Assembly: GCF_000247815.1 (NCBI RefSeq)
Contig: NC_021677.1
Location: 6,750,127-6,814,126, forward strand
Direction: 5' to 3'
Source: Ficedula albicollis
Lineage: Eukaryota > Chordata > Aves > Passeriformes > Muscicapidae
DNA length: 64,000 bases
Part shown: positions 38,101 through 53,100 of the stretch, in pieces
How the letters are laid out: each line of letters begins with the position of its first letter
Position numbering within the stretch: position 1 is the first letter of the stretch
Notes under the pieces: generated by a model
Told to the model about the DNA's origin: nothing
The model's database searches: none
Seen by the model: only the letters and a program-made list of their open reading frames with translations
Program-made: the position numbers and the translations under genes

Positions 38101-41100
38101 CAGTTCCTGTAAACAGAGGTTTAAGGCCTGTGATCAAAATTTGGCAATTAATTTTACAGCAGCGTCCCTTCCCCCTCCACTCCTACCCTCCACTGCGATT
38201 TGGGCAGCCAGGGAGAGCAGTTTCCCATCAGTTTTGTGCATGCAGGTTCCTGCAGCAATGGCCCCTTGGAATGTACTGCTGCTGATTTTCTCCTGCTCTT
38301 GCTTTTGTGGAGAAAATTGCCAACAGTACCTTGCAAGCTCTGCCATTGATAGTTTGTGGTTGTAACAACTGCTGGATTTTAATTTGAGTTTCTCCTGCCT
38401 TGCAATACCTGTTTGTTCTTTTGTATTAATGAAATCATCTTCATTTTTTCACTGTAGTAACAGCTGACTCCATATTTATGTTGTATCTAGAAACAAATTT
38501 CTTGGCTTGCCACAAGTGGTTGTGACTAAGTAAGAATCAAATTCATTCTTAGTACTGCCTGAAATTTGGTAGTATTTTTAAAAAATAAATATTCCATCCC
38601 ATAAATTGCTGAACTTTGCCTGCATTAATATTAGCTACCAATATTTTAAGCCATATGTAAGTAATATGTAGCATTGGTAGCGACTCAGGGAAGTGCAGAC
38701 ACGTCATAGTTTGTTTATGTGCAGTGTGTATCAGAAAAAAGGTGTTTTTCAGCTTTTTCAGGGTTTTAGATAATTGCAAATGAAAAGCTTCCTAAAGTGC
38801 TGTAAAACTTCAGAAAATGTATTTACTTACTAATTGTTGTTAAAGAAATGCTCAGTTTAATTGGAAGTGTTTTAACACTTGTCTGAGTATGCTAAATCAT
38901 TCTAAAACTCCAATTTCTATACTTCCGTTATTCTTGTGACAATGGTAATTTCATTGCTTTTTTCATTATCAGATGCTTAGGAGCCTAAGTATATTGGGTT
39001 CCTACATTACGATGTCAGAGGAGGGGTTAAATTTTTAACTGGAATAGATCTTATTCTTTGAACCCCTTAACTGGCAGTTCCTGTAAACAGAGGTTTAAGG
39101 CCTGTGATCAAAATTTGGCAATTAATTTTACAGCATTGAAAATGTATGTATAATGATAAAAAAATGTAGATTCTAGAAAATACACAAAGGTGTTTGAAAC
39201 ACTTATGAATTGACAGTGCAAGAAGCCAAAGTGTAATTGAAATGGGAAGTGTAATCCATTTATCAATTCCACTTGAAAAGGGTCATTGTTTTTTAATTTA
39301 CCTTTTTTCCCCACTGAACTTTTCTGACAAGACATTAGGTGTGTAATTTTGCAATATCATAGGAAGAATGTAAATCTAGCAGATGCTACAGAATTGTGAG
39401 TTAAGGAAATCTGTGGTGTAAGTAATCCTTGGCTAACTCTGGTGAAAGCAAAGTATTCCCTATAGGGCTGAATCTCCAAATAATTGCTGATGTTGGCCTC
39501 ACAGATGCATTGACGTCAATTCTCTGAGTTGTGTGTGCTGTGAGGACAACTGTGGATTCGTGCGGTTGAACTGAAAGCCAAATTTGTAATTATCCAATTA
39601 ATGTAACTTTCAATTAAAATATGGAGCCACCTTTACTTTCCCTCCCTTTCCCTGGCTGTGCTGTTGTGTCTGCTTTGCATGGAACGTGGTGTTTCCTAAT
39701 CCTAAACTCCAAACGTGTTTTGTCATATCACAAAACAGATGGGAATGCACTTCAGATGACAAATCATTTCTAACAATGAGCAGGATGCATACCTAAGATT
39801 TCATATTCTCCATTTATTCAGTGTGTTTATTTACTAGTGATTCTGTATTTGTCCTGAAAAGAATGATGTTACTAATTTATGATAAGATGGTTTGATGCCA
39901 GTTTGCAGTGTAACACATGCTTGTGACTTCCTCAAATAATCTGACTTTAGAGCTCGTACTAAAATTAAAGTTTTTATAAAAATGAATGTGATAGTTGAGA
40001 TTAAAAAGGCATCAGCTGAAAAAGCTGTGGTTTTCATTATACAAATTGGGTATATTAGAACCTGGTAAATTGAATTGAGGTGTAATTTGGCATTTTAATT
40101 GATTGGCTTTCCTTTTTAGTATGGTATAACCTCACCCTTTTCACCCTCCTCTATAAAATCTTCTGTTAGAGCTGATGAAGAAGTGAAGTCAGACTTCGAT
40201 TCGCTTCTTCTTAGTGAGATACTTGGACTTTATGTTCTACATAGCAATGTTGAAGGGAAATCACAAGGTGAATGCAGTGGATTTTAATCTTTAATCTTGT
40301 TCCTGTCAGTCATTTTTGTAGGGACTTCATCCTGTCCCTGGTCTCTTTTCATGTAGTAGTGTCTGATATAAATGTAAATGCTTTCCTGTGGCACAAAACT
40401 GATTGAGGATGACTGGTTCTTTCCTGGCTGCTCCAATCCAGCCATAGTCTCAGGGCAGCAGGAGCTGGAGGAGGAACTGGCCACAGTTCAAGGAATGGGC
40501 AGGCTGCAGCAGGCAAGAAGAAAAGGCAGTCAAACCAGCAGGAAGCTGCAGGTGGGTTCAAAGAGATGTGAGTTTATTTTTACCTGTCTGTTAATAAAAA
40601 TGTGGAAAGTACTGCTATTTATGTGGTGCTTTTGTCTTTAAAACATTAGGAGCTTAAGAACATAGATTGGAACTGAAAACATTGATAAATTCAATTATCA
40701 TATACATAGCCAGAAGATGAGAAATTCTAGTAGTGTAACACCTCTTACTCTTTTCCACTGCAAAATCACAAGGTTCTCTCTGAAGTAATTCCCTTGCCTG
40801 AAGCCATGTGTGTGCTTCAAATGTTAAGGCTATTTTTGGCTTCAGTAAAATCTTTACAAATCTCTTTGCCGGTGGAGCTTTATAAGAATAATTAGTGCCA
40901 CTTAATTCAGGTGGACTTCTAGATAGGTGGTGCTGTACCTTGCATTAAAAATGGTAACTCTGGTAAGAATTCCAATGTTACTGTCAAATTTACAGACCAT
41001 TGAAAGACTGTAATTAGCTAACTGGTACTTCAGAGAGCTCTTCACTTTAGAAATCAGAGCACTAATTAAGATATCCAAACATTGTTATCCCTTAGCTTCT

Positions 41101-44100
41101 CAAATAGCTGCAGGTGTTTTTAAAGGCTTGCAGGTATCTTAAGAAACCTGTGGGAGATTTGGCTTTTCCCAAGTAATAGCTGGAAGCTGGGCATGCTGCT
41201 CTAGTCCACAGCAATCCTGCATACTTGAATTTAAGTGCCTGAATCAGTGCTAAGTTTTGGGATTTTTTTGATTGAAACTGTGGTTTTAGTAGCAGAATTA
41301 TCTCACCCTTCTTGCTTCCTTCGTTAAGTTAAACTTCCTTCTCATGTCTCGTGTGTAGGAAGAATTCCCTTTCGATGGCAAACAATGCTTCCAAGAACTG
41401 AATGTCACCTTGGATAGCACTGACTCAGCTGAAGGAGAAAACATGGGAGGTTGGTGGCCAGAGTACCCTTCACCCAATGCAGGTGTGATAGTGACTAGAC
41501 AGTTGATGGAAGCATGCACACAGCATCTGCATTGTGTGTCTTATTTTTGTTTTCAAATTCAGCTAACAGCCCATTTGTGGTGTATTCTGATCTGTGTTGG
41601 ATTTTTTTGCCTTGTGTTTTCTTCCTTTTCATTTCCAAGCATGTACGTGCTGGATGAACTGCCTAATTGTGGCTCACAAATACAGCATCGATATGGCTGA
41701 GCACTGGAATTGGATGATCTTTGATGCCTATCAAATATCTCATGTGGCAAGATGGCAAGATCACATGTTTGTTTTGAGTTATGAGTCTTGCTCCTGTGAA
41801 TGTGCTTCCAGTTTGTATCACACTTACGTTGCAAACCAGAATTCCATTCCATTGCTGCTTAATCTAAAAATACAGTTCTCAGTTTTTAATGCTGATGTTT
41901 TTATATCAGTGGTAAAGATTGCAAATACATCTTATTGTTAAGATGGAATTAACTCACTTGCAAATTGTCAGTCCAGACCAGTTTATTAATAATTACTTAA
42001 GATAAGATACTGCAAGCACCTGACCAACTTGTGGTTAATGTACCATAAGCCCCACTGTTGGTTGAGCCACAGTAGTGGTGGCTCAATATTAGAATATTTC
42101 TGCCAGGTCTTCTGATTTCATGAGCTCTGCAATTTTATTTTGATTTTTCCAGCAGTTAAGGGTACTTTTGCCATTTAAATTTTGGGGATATAGTGCCTCA
42201 GGCGTTTCACCTAGAAATGGGTGAGATTTGTTTGTGCCCAACACTGATGAGAACTTTGAATAAAGAGCTTCATCCCTTTCTAGACTTCAGGAAATTTGGT
42301 AGGCTTCTCTTGAAAGAATTTTTCTTCTTTGACCTGAGTAGGTTTACGGAGTGTGGTTGAAGAGTTGGAATTGGAAAGAAATCAGCTGCAGGAGCAAATA
42401 CTTTTTCTGGAAGAGCGTTGTCAGGATTTGGAAGACAGATTTCAGCTTCAAGGTAGAATGGAGGCTCTCCAGGTGAGCTTTGGAGTCTAAACCTGATGAT
42501 GCAAGAGAATCATTCTCAGTTTATGTTCTTTATATCACAGCCTACAGTAAGCCAAACCCATCAATTTTCAGCTGACAAAAAATGGCTGAAGACTAACTTA
42601 CACTAAATTATAAGAGAATGTGCACATCCTATGTTATGCTTTGAGGTTGAAGCCTGTTGCTTTTGTTCACCACGTGTAGAATTATGATTAGGATTTATTT
42701 ATTCTAGAGGCATAGTAAAAAGATAACATGACTTTCTTTGTGGAGGTCTTTGCCAGAAGGTCTAGATTAGATTTGGTTATGACTCGTTTGAATTTCCTAC
42801 TCCTTATGTCCATCACGTTTCTTTTGTGTAAGAGTGTGTGTGTACTTAATTTTTCATACATATATGTATGAAACTGCTTATAGAAAAAATATTCATAATT
42901 CTATATAAATATATACACATGCAATCTAAACTCCAGATTTTAGCTAGACACATAGTTATATTTTAAAACCACTCACTGAAGGCTCTACAAAAACAGTTGA
43001 GTTCTTTTAAAAGGAAGTTATTTTTAGTATTGCCTGACTGACAAATTACTATGATAATTTGTAAACTGTATTTTCACTGAGTGACACAGCTGATCTTGTA
43101 CTCAAACTCTAGGTGCATTACTCATAGTTCTTTATCTGTTAAGTTGCATGTGTATAAGAAAGAATGACTTTAAAGACTGGTTTTAAGGTGAGAGACAAGC
43201 TTACGTCAATTATTGAGACTCTTGTAACAAAGCCTTTCAATACAGGTAACCTTTGGTGTAGAGGAAGAAGGGCAGCTATTGAGGGCGGTGCAGGTGTGTT
43301 CTGCCTCCTCCAAAATGCCACCTTCTGTTCATGAATGGTGACAAGTTTGCCACGTTTGTCCTACGTCCTGTTGATTCTGGATGTGTTTTGCTTTTGGTTG
43401 TTGGTTGCTGTTGTACGACTTTTTAATTTTTTTTTCTTTTTTTTTTGTGGTTTTATTTTTGAATTGGTGCAGTGGATCTGACCTAGAGTAGGAGATTTTT
43501 ACTGTGTTTTAAACCCCCAAAAAGCTGTGTGAACAAAGCTTGCTTCCTTTTTTCTCCAGTTCTCTCACACTTCTCTGGGTGTGATAATGCTCTTCATCAT
43601 TGTTTTGTTGCAGAATGAAAATGAGCGTTTGCAAACTCAACTCACCCAGTTGCGCAACCAACAAATGCGAGATGTGGAAAAGCATCAAATTCTCATATCT
43701 GGCTTGAATGAGCAGCTCAAAGGGTAAAATGAAGCTTCTTTACAACTCCACACACTATTGGCTTTCTCTGCTTTAAACTTCAACTTCTAATGAGTATAAT
43801 CTCTCAAAACATTTAAAAAACCAATTACTTGGCTCATGTTTCTATTTGCAGTTGTGGTTTTTTATACCTGGAAGTTTAAGTGGAAAGTGTAAAAATAACA
43901 ATTCTCTTAGTTTGGAGTTAGTAAGTTTAGAAAACTTAATGCAGACCTTGTTTTCAAAATGCCTAAATAAGTATTTTCTTCTCAGATTAAGTGACAGAAA
44001 TAGTTTCCTTGAAAATTCACTTGGAGAAAGAGAACAAAAACTGGTGAGCACAACAGAAAAGCTGGAACAAATTGAAGCTTTGAGGAAACTGCTTCAAGAA

Positions 44101-47100
44101 AAGGATATTCTAAACAAAGAACTTGGGGAAAAGTTTGCACATGCTGAGCAACAAGTAAGTTAAACTTACAGTTAGTATTTCACTTATTAGAACTGATGAG
44201 CTTGAACCATAACTTTTGATTTGTGTCCCAATAGAATTATTGCTGTTTCCCAGTCTGAAAATTTTTACTCTGTCTTTAGTTTTATTAATTTAATTGCTTT
44301 GCTGTAAGTTTGGTGTAAAGGTTTCTTAGACCCAACACAGCTTTTGCATGGAAATATTTATGTTTCATTGACCTGATAAAATATTGTTTAGTAATTTCAA
44401 AGTATGCACTGTTGTGTAAACCCAATATTACAGTTGGTAACATAAAAATTTTAATAGAATTCTATGTATTTCTATCACATGAACTTCTGCTTTTAATACT
44501 AAGCTGAATGAAGCCTTAAAGAAATGCAGTGTGTATGAAGTGGAGAATGTTGAGCAGAAAACAGCCATCAGTGATCTCACAGAAAGAGTTGCTACACTGA
44601 AAGAAAAGGTAATTCATAAAAGTAATGTAAGAGAAGAAGTTGTATTTTCATTTTTCATGGCCCATTTAATTGTCAGCTAAAGTGACAGCATGAGCTGCTT
44701 TAAATTTCATACACTGAGGTTTCTGTTTGTTAAAACAATCTAAAGAACATCATCTTGTGACTTTACATTGGGTACAGGCCGATTACCTTAAATACTTGTT
44801 ACAATGTGGGGTGTAACTTCCCCCTCTAACAGGTATTTGGAGTGTTGTGACATTATTTTCTTGTTGTTTAGACTTTGAAACAAGACAGCATGGTGGAGTC
44901 CATGCAGCTGGACCTGGACCAGACAAATGAAGAGCTTGACAAGTTGAATTCATGCCATTTGGAGGAGAGGTCTCAACTCATTCAGGATCTGCAGAAATGT
45001 GAAAGAGAAATTGATAATCTGAAAGAAGCACTGGCAGAAAAAGACAAGGAGATGTCTGTCCTGTCTCTGAACATGACAGAATATTCAGAGCAGCTTATTA
45101 TCCTGAAACATCAAGTGCAATGCAAAGAGGAGGAGATGCGGGGTTTGGAAGAGGCTTTATCAAGGGCTAAAAGGGAAATGCATTTGCTGAAGGAAGTACA
45201 GACAGCTGATGTGAGAGATGCCAGCATGAAGATCTCTGTGCTTTCTGAGCAGAGTGACACCATGAGAATGGAACTGGAGAGAGTTAGAGCTGAGAATGAA
45301 GCTAAAACCAAAGAAAATGAGGAATTAATAAGGCAAAGCACTGAAAACAGCATGACAATTAAGGATCTCTGCTCCGAAATCAAGGCCAACAACGTCGCGT
45401 ACCATAACAAGCTCGCAGAGTGCGAGTCACAAATTACTCTACTGAAAGAGCAAATTACTAAATCATCTGAAAAGCTGCAAGAAACAGAGGATAAACAAAG
45501 AAAAGAAACAGAATATTTGAAATCTCAGCTTGAGGAAAGCAATGAGCTGAAGGAAAAATGGAACAGTGTGCTTAAAGAAGAAGAGAGCAAAGCACAGACA
45601 TTGGAAAATGAGTTAAAGTCAATTAAAGATTCATACAACAAACTGGTTTTGGAAAACACTAAAAAAAATGAGGAATTGGCTGAGTTATCCAGAAAGCTCG
45701 CAGAACATACTGATCATGAGGAAAGGGCTAAAAAAGAGTTGCAAGAGAAACAAGAGCTCATTATTTCGTTAGAGCAGAGACTTGGGGCTTTGGAGAAGCA
45801 GAATGAAGAGACTAAACTTAAATTAACTGAGGATCTGAAAGCCAAAGAGACATGTTGCAAAGAACTTAATGACCAATTAAATGAAATGCATAAACAAATT
45901 AAACAACGGGAGATAGAGACACAGGAGAAAGCTTCAGCTAGTTACCAATTGCAGGCAGATCTTGAAGGGAAACGAGAAAAATTGGCAGAGCAAATAAAAG
46001 CAAATGGAAATCTGAAAAAGAGGATAGATACAATGGAAAAAGAGAAGGAGCAGCTAATCAGAGAAAATGAGAATTTGTCCAAACTCCTAGATGTAAAAGA
46101 GTGCGAGTTGTTAAAGAAAACCCAGGCTATGGCAGAATTGGAGAATAAGTTATCTGTTAGCACTGCTGAGTATGAAAAAACTCTTTCAGTACTAAATTCT
46201 GATAAAAACACACTGGCAAAAGAGATTGAACAACTGTCAGTAGTTGCCAAGCAAAAGGAAAGTTCAGTTGCAGAACAGCTGAGGGAGAAAACAAAGGAAT
46301 GTAATGTGCTGGCTGAGCAGTTGTCTGAAAGCAAGGAACAGACCCAACAGTTGCATGAACAAGTGCAATCACTGCTCATTCAGCTGAAGGAGATTAGAGA
46401 TGAAGAAATAAAGAAAGAGGAAATGTTAAATAATAAATTATCTGAATGCAGTGGTCTAATCCAAGATCTCAGCCATAGCAAGGAAAATAATTTACTTCTA
46501 CAGGAAAAAATTCAAAGCATAACTTTGGATTTTGAAACTGCAAACAGGTCTCTAGAAGAGAAAAATCTTCAAAATGATTCATTACGCAAGGAAATGGAAG
46601 AGAGTAAGCTTTGTGTTGTAGAATTGCAGGATGAAATAAAAAATCTTAAAGATGAAAAAACTAAATTGATGCAGTTGATAGAGGAAAGAGACCTAGCTGT
46701 GGAAAGTCAGGGTTCAGAACTTGAGAAGTTTCAGAGGCAAATTTTTGAAAAAATGGAAGAAAATACAGTGTTAAATAATCAGCTACAGTTATTAAGCAAA
46801 GAAGTGGATGTGCTTAGGCATGAAAAGGAGGACTTCTCAGGCTTATTGAGTGAGAGGTCACATGAATGTCAATGTCTCCAGTCTGAAATTGCTTCAGCAA
46901 GGCACCAAGCACAAACAGCAGCTCTGGAAAATGAAAAATTGAAAGCAGACATAGAGACAGTTAATGTTACAGTAATCAAAAAGTCAGAGGAAATAGCTGC
47001 TTTAACTTCACACCTGTCCCAACAAAGTCATAATATTTTAGATTTGAAGGACCAAATTGACAGCCTGTTGATGGAGAAAGAAAACTTAAAAATTGCCTTT

Positions 47101-50100
47101 GAGGAAAAAGAAACTCTCCTTTCTGAAAAGGAGGCTTTGATTCAGGAAGTGAAAGATAAAGTGGCAGGAGAAGAGCAATATGTGGAATTGATTGCAGATC
47201 TGCGATGCCAAATACAAGCCCTGAACTTTGAAACCAATGAGCTCAGACACGCAATGCAGGAAAAAGAAGATGAATTTAAAAGGCAAGCCCAAGAACTTAA
47301 GTTATTAAAAGATAAATCTGAAGAGTCTGATGTACTTAGGGTTCAACTGTCTGAGAATATGGAAGTTATTTCTGACCTGCAAAGTCAACTTAAAAACATG
47401 ACAAACCAGTTGTCCCAGTTGAATAATTCAATTGTACAGAAAGATGCATCTTTAAAACAAAAGGTAGATGAATGCATCAGTTTAAAAGCACAGCTTTCTG
47501 AGGTACAGGATTCTTGTGTTTTGCAGGAGAAACAGTTACAGCTTTTAGCCTCTGAAGCAGAACAGTTAAAAGTACTTGTTTCAGAAAAAGAATCAACCAT
47601 CAACAGTATTTTGATACTCAATGAGAATTTAAAGATGCAACTTCAAGAGAAAGAGACTGAGTTTGGTGTCTTAAAGAAACAGATGGGGAAGCTGCAGGAA
47701 ATGAAAGAGAATTTCCAAAAAGAAATAGAGCATCAGAAGAATGTAATAATTGAGAGGGACCAGTTTTTATCAGAGAAGGAATTATCTCTTACAGAAAACA
47801 AAAGTCTCCTCAAAACTCTGGAGGAAAAAGCAAGGAAAGATGAAGAGAAGACACATTTAATTTCTCAGCTCCAAAGTCAGGTCCATGAACTAACACAAGA
47901 ACTACAAAACTCTAAAGAGCTAGTCCGTGAGAAAGAAAATGCCTTTTTATCTCTCCAGGAGAAAATTGAAGCACAATATGAGCTGAGAACTGAGTTGCAC
48001 GTGGCTCTTGGGCAGAAGGAAGAAGTTATTGCTGGGCTGCTTAATTCCTTAAAGGAGAAAGATGTCAGCGTACAGTTGGCAGAGAGCAGTGTTAATGCTC
48101 TTTCTAGTGAGATTGACATTCTCAGATCCAAATTAGAACGAAGTGGAACAGCCATGATGAACCTGACTGAGGAATTTCAGGAAAAGAATGAGAAGCTTGA
48201 TAATAATCAGAAAAAAATCGATTCTTTGACTGTTGAACTTGACTCTCTTAAAAATGAGCACCAAAAAGCACTAGTCCAAATAAATACCCAGGAACAAGAA
48301 CTACAGCAGAAAGACTTGGCTGTGGAGTCTCTGCGTGTAACGTGCACTGAACAGGCAGAGAAATTGGAATGTTTGAAGTTGGAGTTCAAAAACATAAATT
48401 CCAAATCATCTCAAGACTACCATGACAACGCGCTTTTAGTAAACAATCTGCAGTGTCAGGTGGAGTCTTTAGAGAAAGAAAAATCCCTGTTGCAAGATGA
48501 TGTTGGTAAACTGATGGCTGAAAACGCTCAACTTGCTGCATCTCAGACTGATTTGCAAAAGAAATTGGAAGAGCTCTGGGAAATCCGTGAAAAACTAGAA
48601 ACCAGTGAGAATTATGCAAGGATGCAGATAGATGCTGTCAAACTGCAGATGAAGACTGAAAAAGAGAAGTTACAGATGCAGGTTAGTGTGAAGGGTGAAG
48701 AATTTTCTAAATTAGAATTTAAGTGTCAAACTCTAGAACAAAGTCTGCTTGAGTTGGAAAACAAATGGGTGACAGAACTTGATAGGGCAAATTCACAAAA
48801 TAATGATCTTGCTGAGCAGTTGAGCAGTTTAGAAAGTGAAATTAAATCAAAAGATAGCAAAATCCAGTCCTTGCAGCAAGAGCTGGATCTTATAAAAGAG
48901 AAAATAACTCAGAGCTTATCTCCATTACTTAGTAGTAGGCTTTTATGGAAAGAAAAGGCACAAACTTCAGATTCTGAACTGCAGCCAACCGATAGTAAAA
49001 CTCAGTTGGAAAAATTCTCCGCTCTGGTAGCTGCTATTCTGAGCAAAGAAACAGAAGGAGAACGTTTGCAAGTGGCACTTGTAGAAAAACAGAAAGAAAT
49101 AGACACTATGAAAGATGAATTAAGAAGTATGGAGTCACTCAAGAAGCAGAAGGAGGTGCTGCAGAGTGACATGGAAAAGATGAAGGGCAAATACACATCT
49201 GAAATGGAATGTCTGTCAGAAGAAATGGTGTCACTCAAGGAAACATTAGGCAAACAAGTGTGTCTCCTGAAAAAAAGGGAGGAGTCTTTGGCAGAAATAA
49301 ATGAGCAGGTGAAATTTCTTCAAGACAAGATGAATAAATCAGAAGAAATGGTGAGAACTAGTCAAGAAAAGCTGCAGGCTGAAGGCAAAAAAGTAGCAAG
49401 TCTCCTTGAAGAAATGAGGGAAAAAGATCACCTCATCAAAAACTTAACTTCCCAGGTCAATCAGCAGAAGGATTTAATTTCTGGTCTAAGTCAGCAAATA
49501 AAAGAAAAAGACTCTTCTGTTACCCAGATCATGGAGTCATTGTCTAGTGAAATGCTGAATTTTTCTGAAGAGAGGAGTACATTAAATGCCAAACTGCAAG
49601 ACCTTGAATCTGTTCATAATAGTTTAGTGGCAGAGCTAAACCGAGTATTGCAGGAACTCGGGGATTGTAAAAAAGAACTGGAACAAAACCAGATTGTGTT
49701 AAGCAGTAGAGAAACTGAGTTTAAAGATTTAGTGAATGAAAAAGAGGAGATGAAGTGTAGTCTTGAGAAAATGGGCAAGGAAAAAGATAATCTGAAAAAG
49801 AAGCTTCAAGCAGCATTGATAGTAAGAAGAGATCTAATGCAAAAAGTTGGGAAATTAGAAAAGAGTGGACAGGAAGAAATAGAAAAAGAGCAGAAAAAAG
49901 CAGAGGAGTTATTGAAGCAAGTTAATGAGTTAACAGACAAACTGAAACTAATTGAAGGACGAAATAATGATTTGGAGTCTCACCTTGGCACTTTGAAACA
50001 ACAACTTGCAGAAAAAGATGCCAAGATAAGTGATCTGACCAAAACCTTATCTTCAAGAGCATCCTATTTAGAGGAGCTTCAGCACAATATCACAGAACTG

Positions 50101-53100
50101 AATGATGTCATAGCTGAAAAACAAAATGTTTGTGAGCAAAACCTAAAATCATTAGGGGAGAAGGATTGTATGCTTGCTCATCTGCAATCTGTGTTTGATG
50201 AAAGAACAAGGGCATATCAAGAGGAACGTTCTCAGTTGCTCTTAACTCTTGAAGAGGTGAAGTCTGAGCTTAAAAAGAAGGAAGAATTGTTGAAAAATTC
50301 CAGTTTAGAAGAGCGTGGTTCAAGTGCTGGAGACAGGAATGAGTGTCTGAATCCCAACAGTGACGTTAATGCCATGAATCAATTACAAAAAGAAAAAGAA
50401 GCCTTACAGAGGGAGCTTTTGATCATGAAAGAAGATACGAAAAAATTCCAGCATGAAAGGGAAGAGCATGTGAAACTGGCAGCTGATTTTGATGAACAAA
50501 AAGCCCACCTTGAGCAGCTTAGGCAAGAACATAAGGCACTCTGGGAAGTTCTCCAAACAAAATGTAAAGAGCTGGGCTTTAACCAGTTAGAAGGGATGGA
50601 GCTGATTCCACCCAAGGCACTGCTGGGAGGAGAACAAGCTGACCCAAGGAATTTGGAATCAGACAAACCAAGAAACAAGGTTCAGGTTGCATCCTTGAAG
50701 GAGTCAGAAAACATGATGACTTCAGTGCCAAGTGAAGACATCAAGCTAAAAGAACTAAGAAGCAATTATGCAAAACTTCAGGAGGAAGCAGAGTTGTTAA
50801 GGAAAGAGTTGAGAAAAATATTGGTTGAATTTGGTGATGATAAAGAAGAAATAATCAGTTTAAAGTCTTTGAGACAGGAGGAGCAATGTCAGAGCAGCTT
50901 GTTGGAGGACATAAAGCATCTACAGAAAAAGCTGAAAGCACATCAGACTGAAACTGTAGAGCTCAAGGCAGTGCTTGAACATGTGAATAATGAGAAAAAA
51001 GCACTTCTTAAGAAAAGTGAAGAGGATTACAGGATGAGCCAGCAGGAGCTGCAGCAGTCAATAATTGAAGCTAAGCAGGAGGTTGCAGGGAAGAGTGAGG
51101 AAATAGAAGCACTGAGATGTTCACTTACGGATTTAAAAGAGAAACTTGGTCTGGAAAAAGACTTACTAAACAAAGCTGTAAAGGAAGGCCAGGAAGAAGC
51201 CCACCATTACAAAACAGCATTTGAAGACATGAAGAGTGAAAAAGAGAAACTTCTCAGCTCTTTGGAAAAGTCCAATTTGGAACTAATTAAGATGAAAAAG
51301 GATGTAGAACGTTTCAGTGAAGAAAATAAAAATCTTGTAGCAGAACTGTGTATGCTGCGTGAGAAGGCTGAGATGAGTAAACCTGTGGTGTTGGACAAAG
51401 AGCTTAAGGAAGAAAATGGGACTGAAAAGAAATTGGGAGAGGTTGATTCAGAAAGTAATTGCCTTCAAGGGAATTTGGAAGGAAAAGTCACTGCTTTTCA
51501 ACTATCAGACACTGATTACTCTGGGAAAGTTAAACTGAGAGAAGCAACAGAATGTGAAATCCAGAAACAAATGCAAACGATGGAAGAGCCACTGGCAAAA
51601 CCTGCAAATTTGAATGATTCCAAAGCCCAAGAGCAAAGAGCTGTAACAGAAGAGAGATCCAGAGAGCGCCTCCAAAGGAAATTGCAGGCAGCTTTAATAT
51701 CACGTAAAGAAGCCCTGAGAGAAAATAAATGTCTAAAGGAACAGATTGATCAGCTGATGTTGGAAAAAGAAGAACTGGTGAACAAGACAGGAATGCTGGA
51801 GCACTTGCTAGAGCTTGGCAGAGAAAAGGAGAGGTCAAGTGCTGTGGCTTCATTGTCCGGAGAGGAGAGCCTTGCTTTGGAAAATGCGAGGCTGCTGACC
51901 GAAAATGAAAACCTCACTGCGGCATGTGAAAGTTTGAAATCTACCATGGAGTCCATAGTTCAGGAAAAAGAGGCCTTTTCTTTCCAATTAAATACCTTAA
52001 AAGATTCTCAGACAGTTGAATTGACAGGATGGAAGGCTAAACATAGTGAATTAAAGCAGGAGTATGAGTCACTTCTTCAGGCATATGAGAATATCAGTAG
52101 TAAAGTGGCAGATATGAGGCAAGTCATTGATCTCAGTAGGAAAGAGAAACAAGAGGCTGTTCAAAGACTGAGGGAAGGACAATCTGAAAAGGAGGCTCTG
52201 CAGAAGCATTTACAAAATCTCCTTGATGAAAATGAGGTTATTAAGAACCAACTGAAACAACTTGGTGAATCCAAGAAAATGGAGGTTGAGGAGTTGCAGA
52301 GCAAAGCAGAAAGGCAGATCCATGAGCAGGAGGCCAGGATGCAGGAGCACCAGGATCGTCTGTGTGAGCTCACTGAGCAGAACCATCAGCTGATGGAGGA
52401 GAACGAGCAGCTGAAACAAACCTCCGAAAACCTGAAAAAGGCTTTAGAGAAAATTCAGAATGAAAATTATGTCCTTCATAATAACATCACTGTAACTAAA
52501 GCAGCTTTGGAAGAGCTGCAGGTTCAAATGGAAGTGTACCAAAATGATACACAATCCAAAATCAGTGATGCGTTATGTGAGAATGAATCACTGTTAAAGG
52601 ACATTAATGTGTTAAAGGATAAACTCTCTGAAAAAGAACAAGCTGTGCTTGTCCTAGAACAAGAAAGAAAGTTAATTTCAGAAAAAGCGCAAGAAACTGA
52701 GAAATCTTTGCTCCACAAAACTCACTGTCTAACAAAGCTGGACATGGAATGTAAAAGTCTAACGCAAGAAATATTTAGTCTAAATGAGAAAGTTAAGATT
52801 TTAAAGGATGACAAGTGTTTGTTACAGGAAGAATTAGAAAATGTACAAGAAAGTTCTTACAAAGTAAAGAATGAGAGAGAATTTCTTGAGACAGAATTGC
52901 TTCATCACGTTAAAAAAGTTGATCATCTTACTGATAGGATGAAATCTGCCCAGGTACAGAATAACTTGCTGTTACAGCAGCTGGAAGAGTTAAAGGCAGA
53001 AAAATCTAATGTGGTTAGAGAAAAGGAAGAGCAGCAGCTCCATCTTGTAAAGATATTTGAGGAGAAGGTGAAAAGTGCTCAGAGGGATAATAATGGGACT

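Noticed and set aside
37575..38779. The same 76-codon minus-strand frame at 37575-37805 and 38549-38779
   Set aside because: Identical because it lies in the 974-bp tandem duplication; not a gene family.
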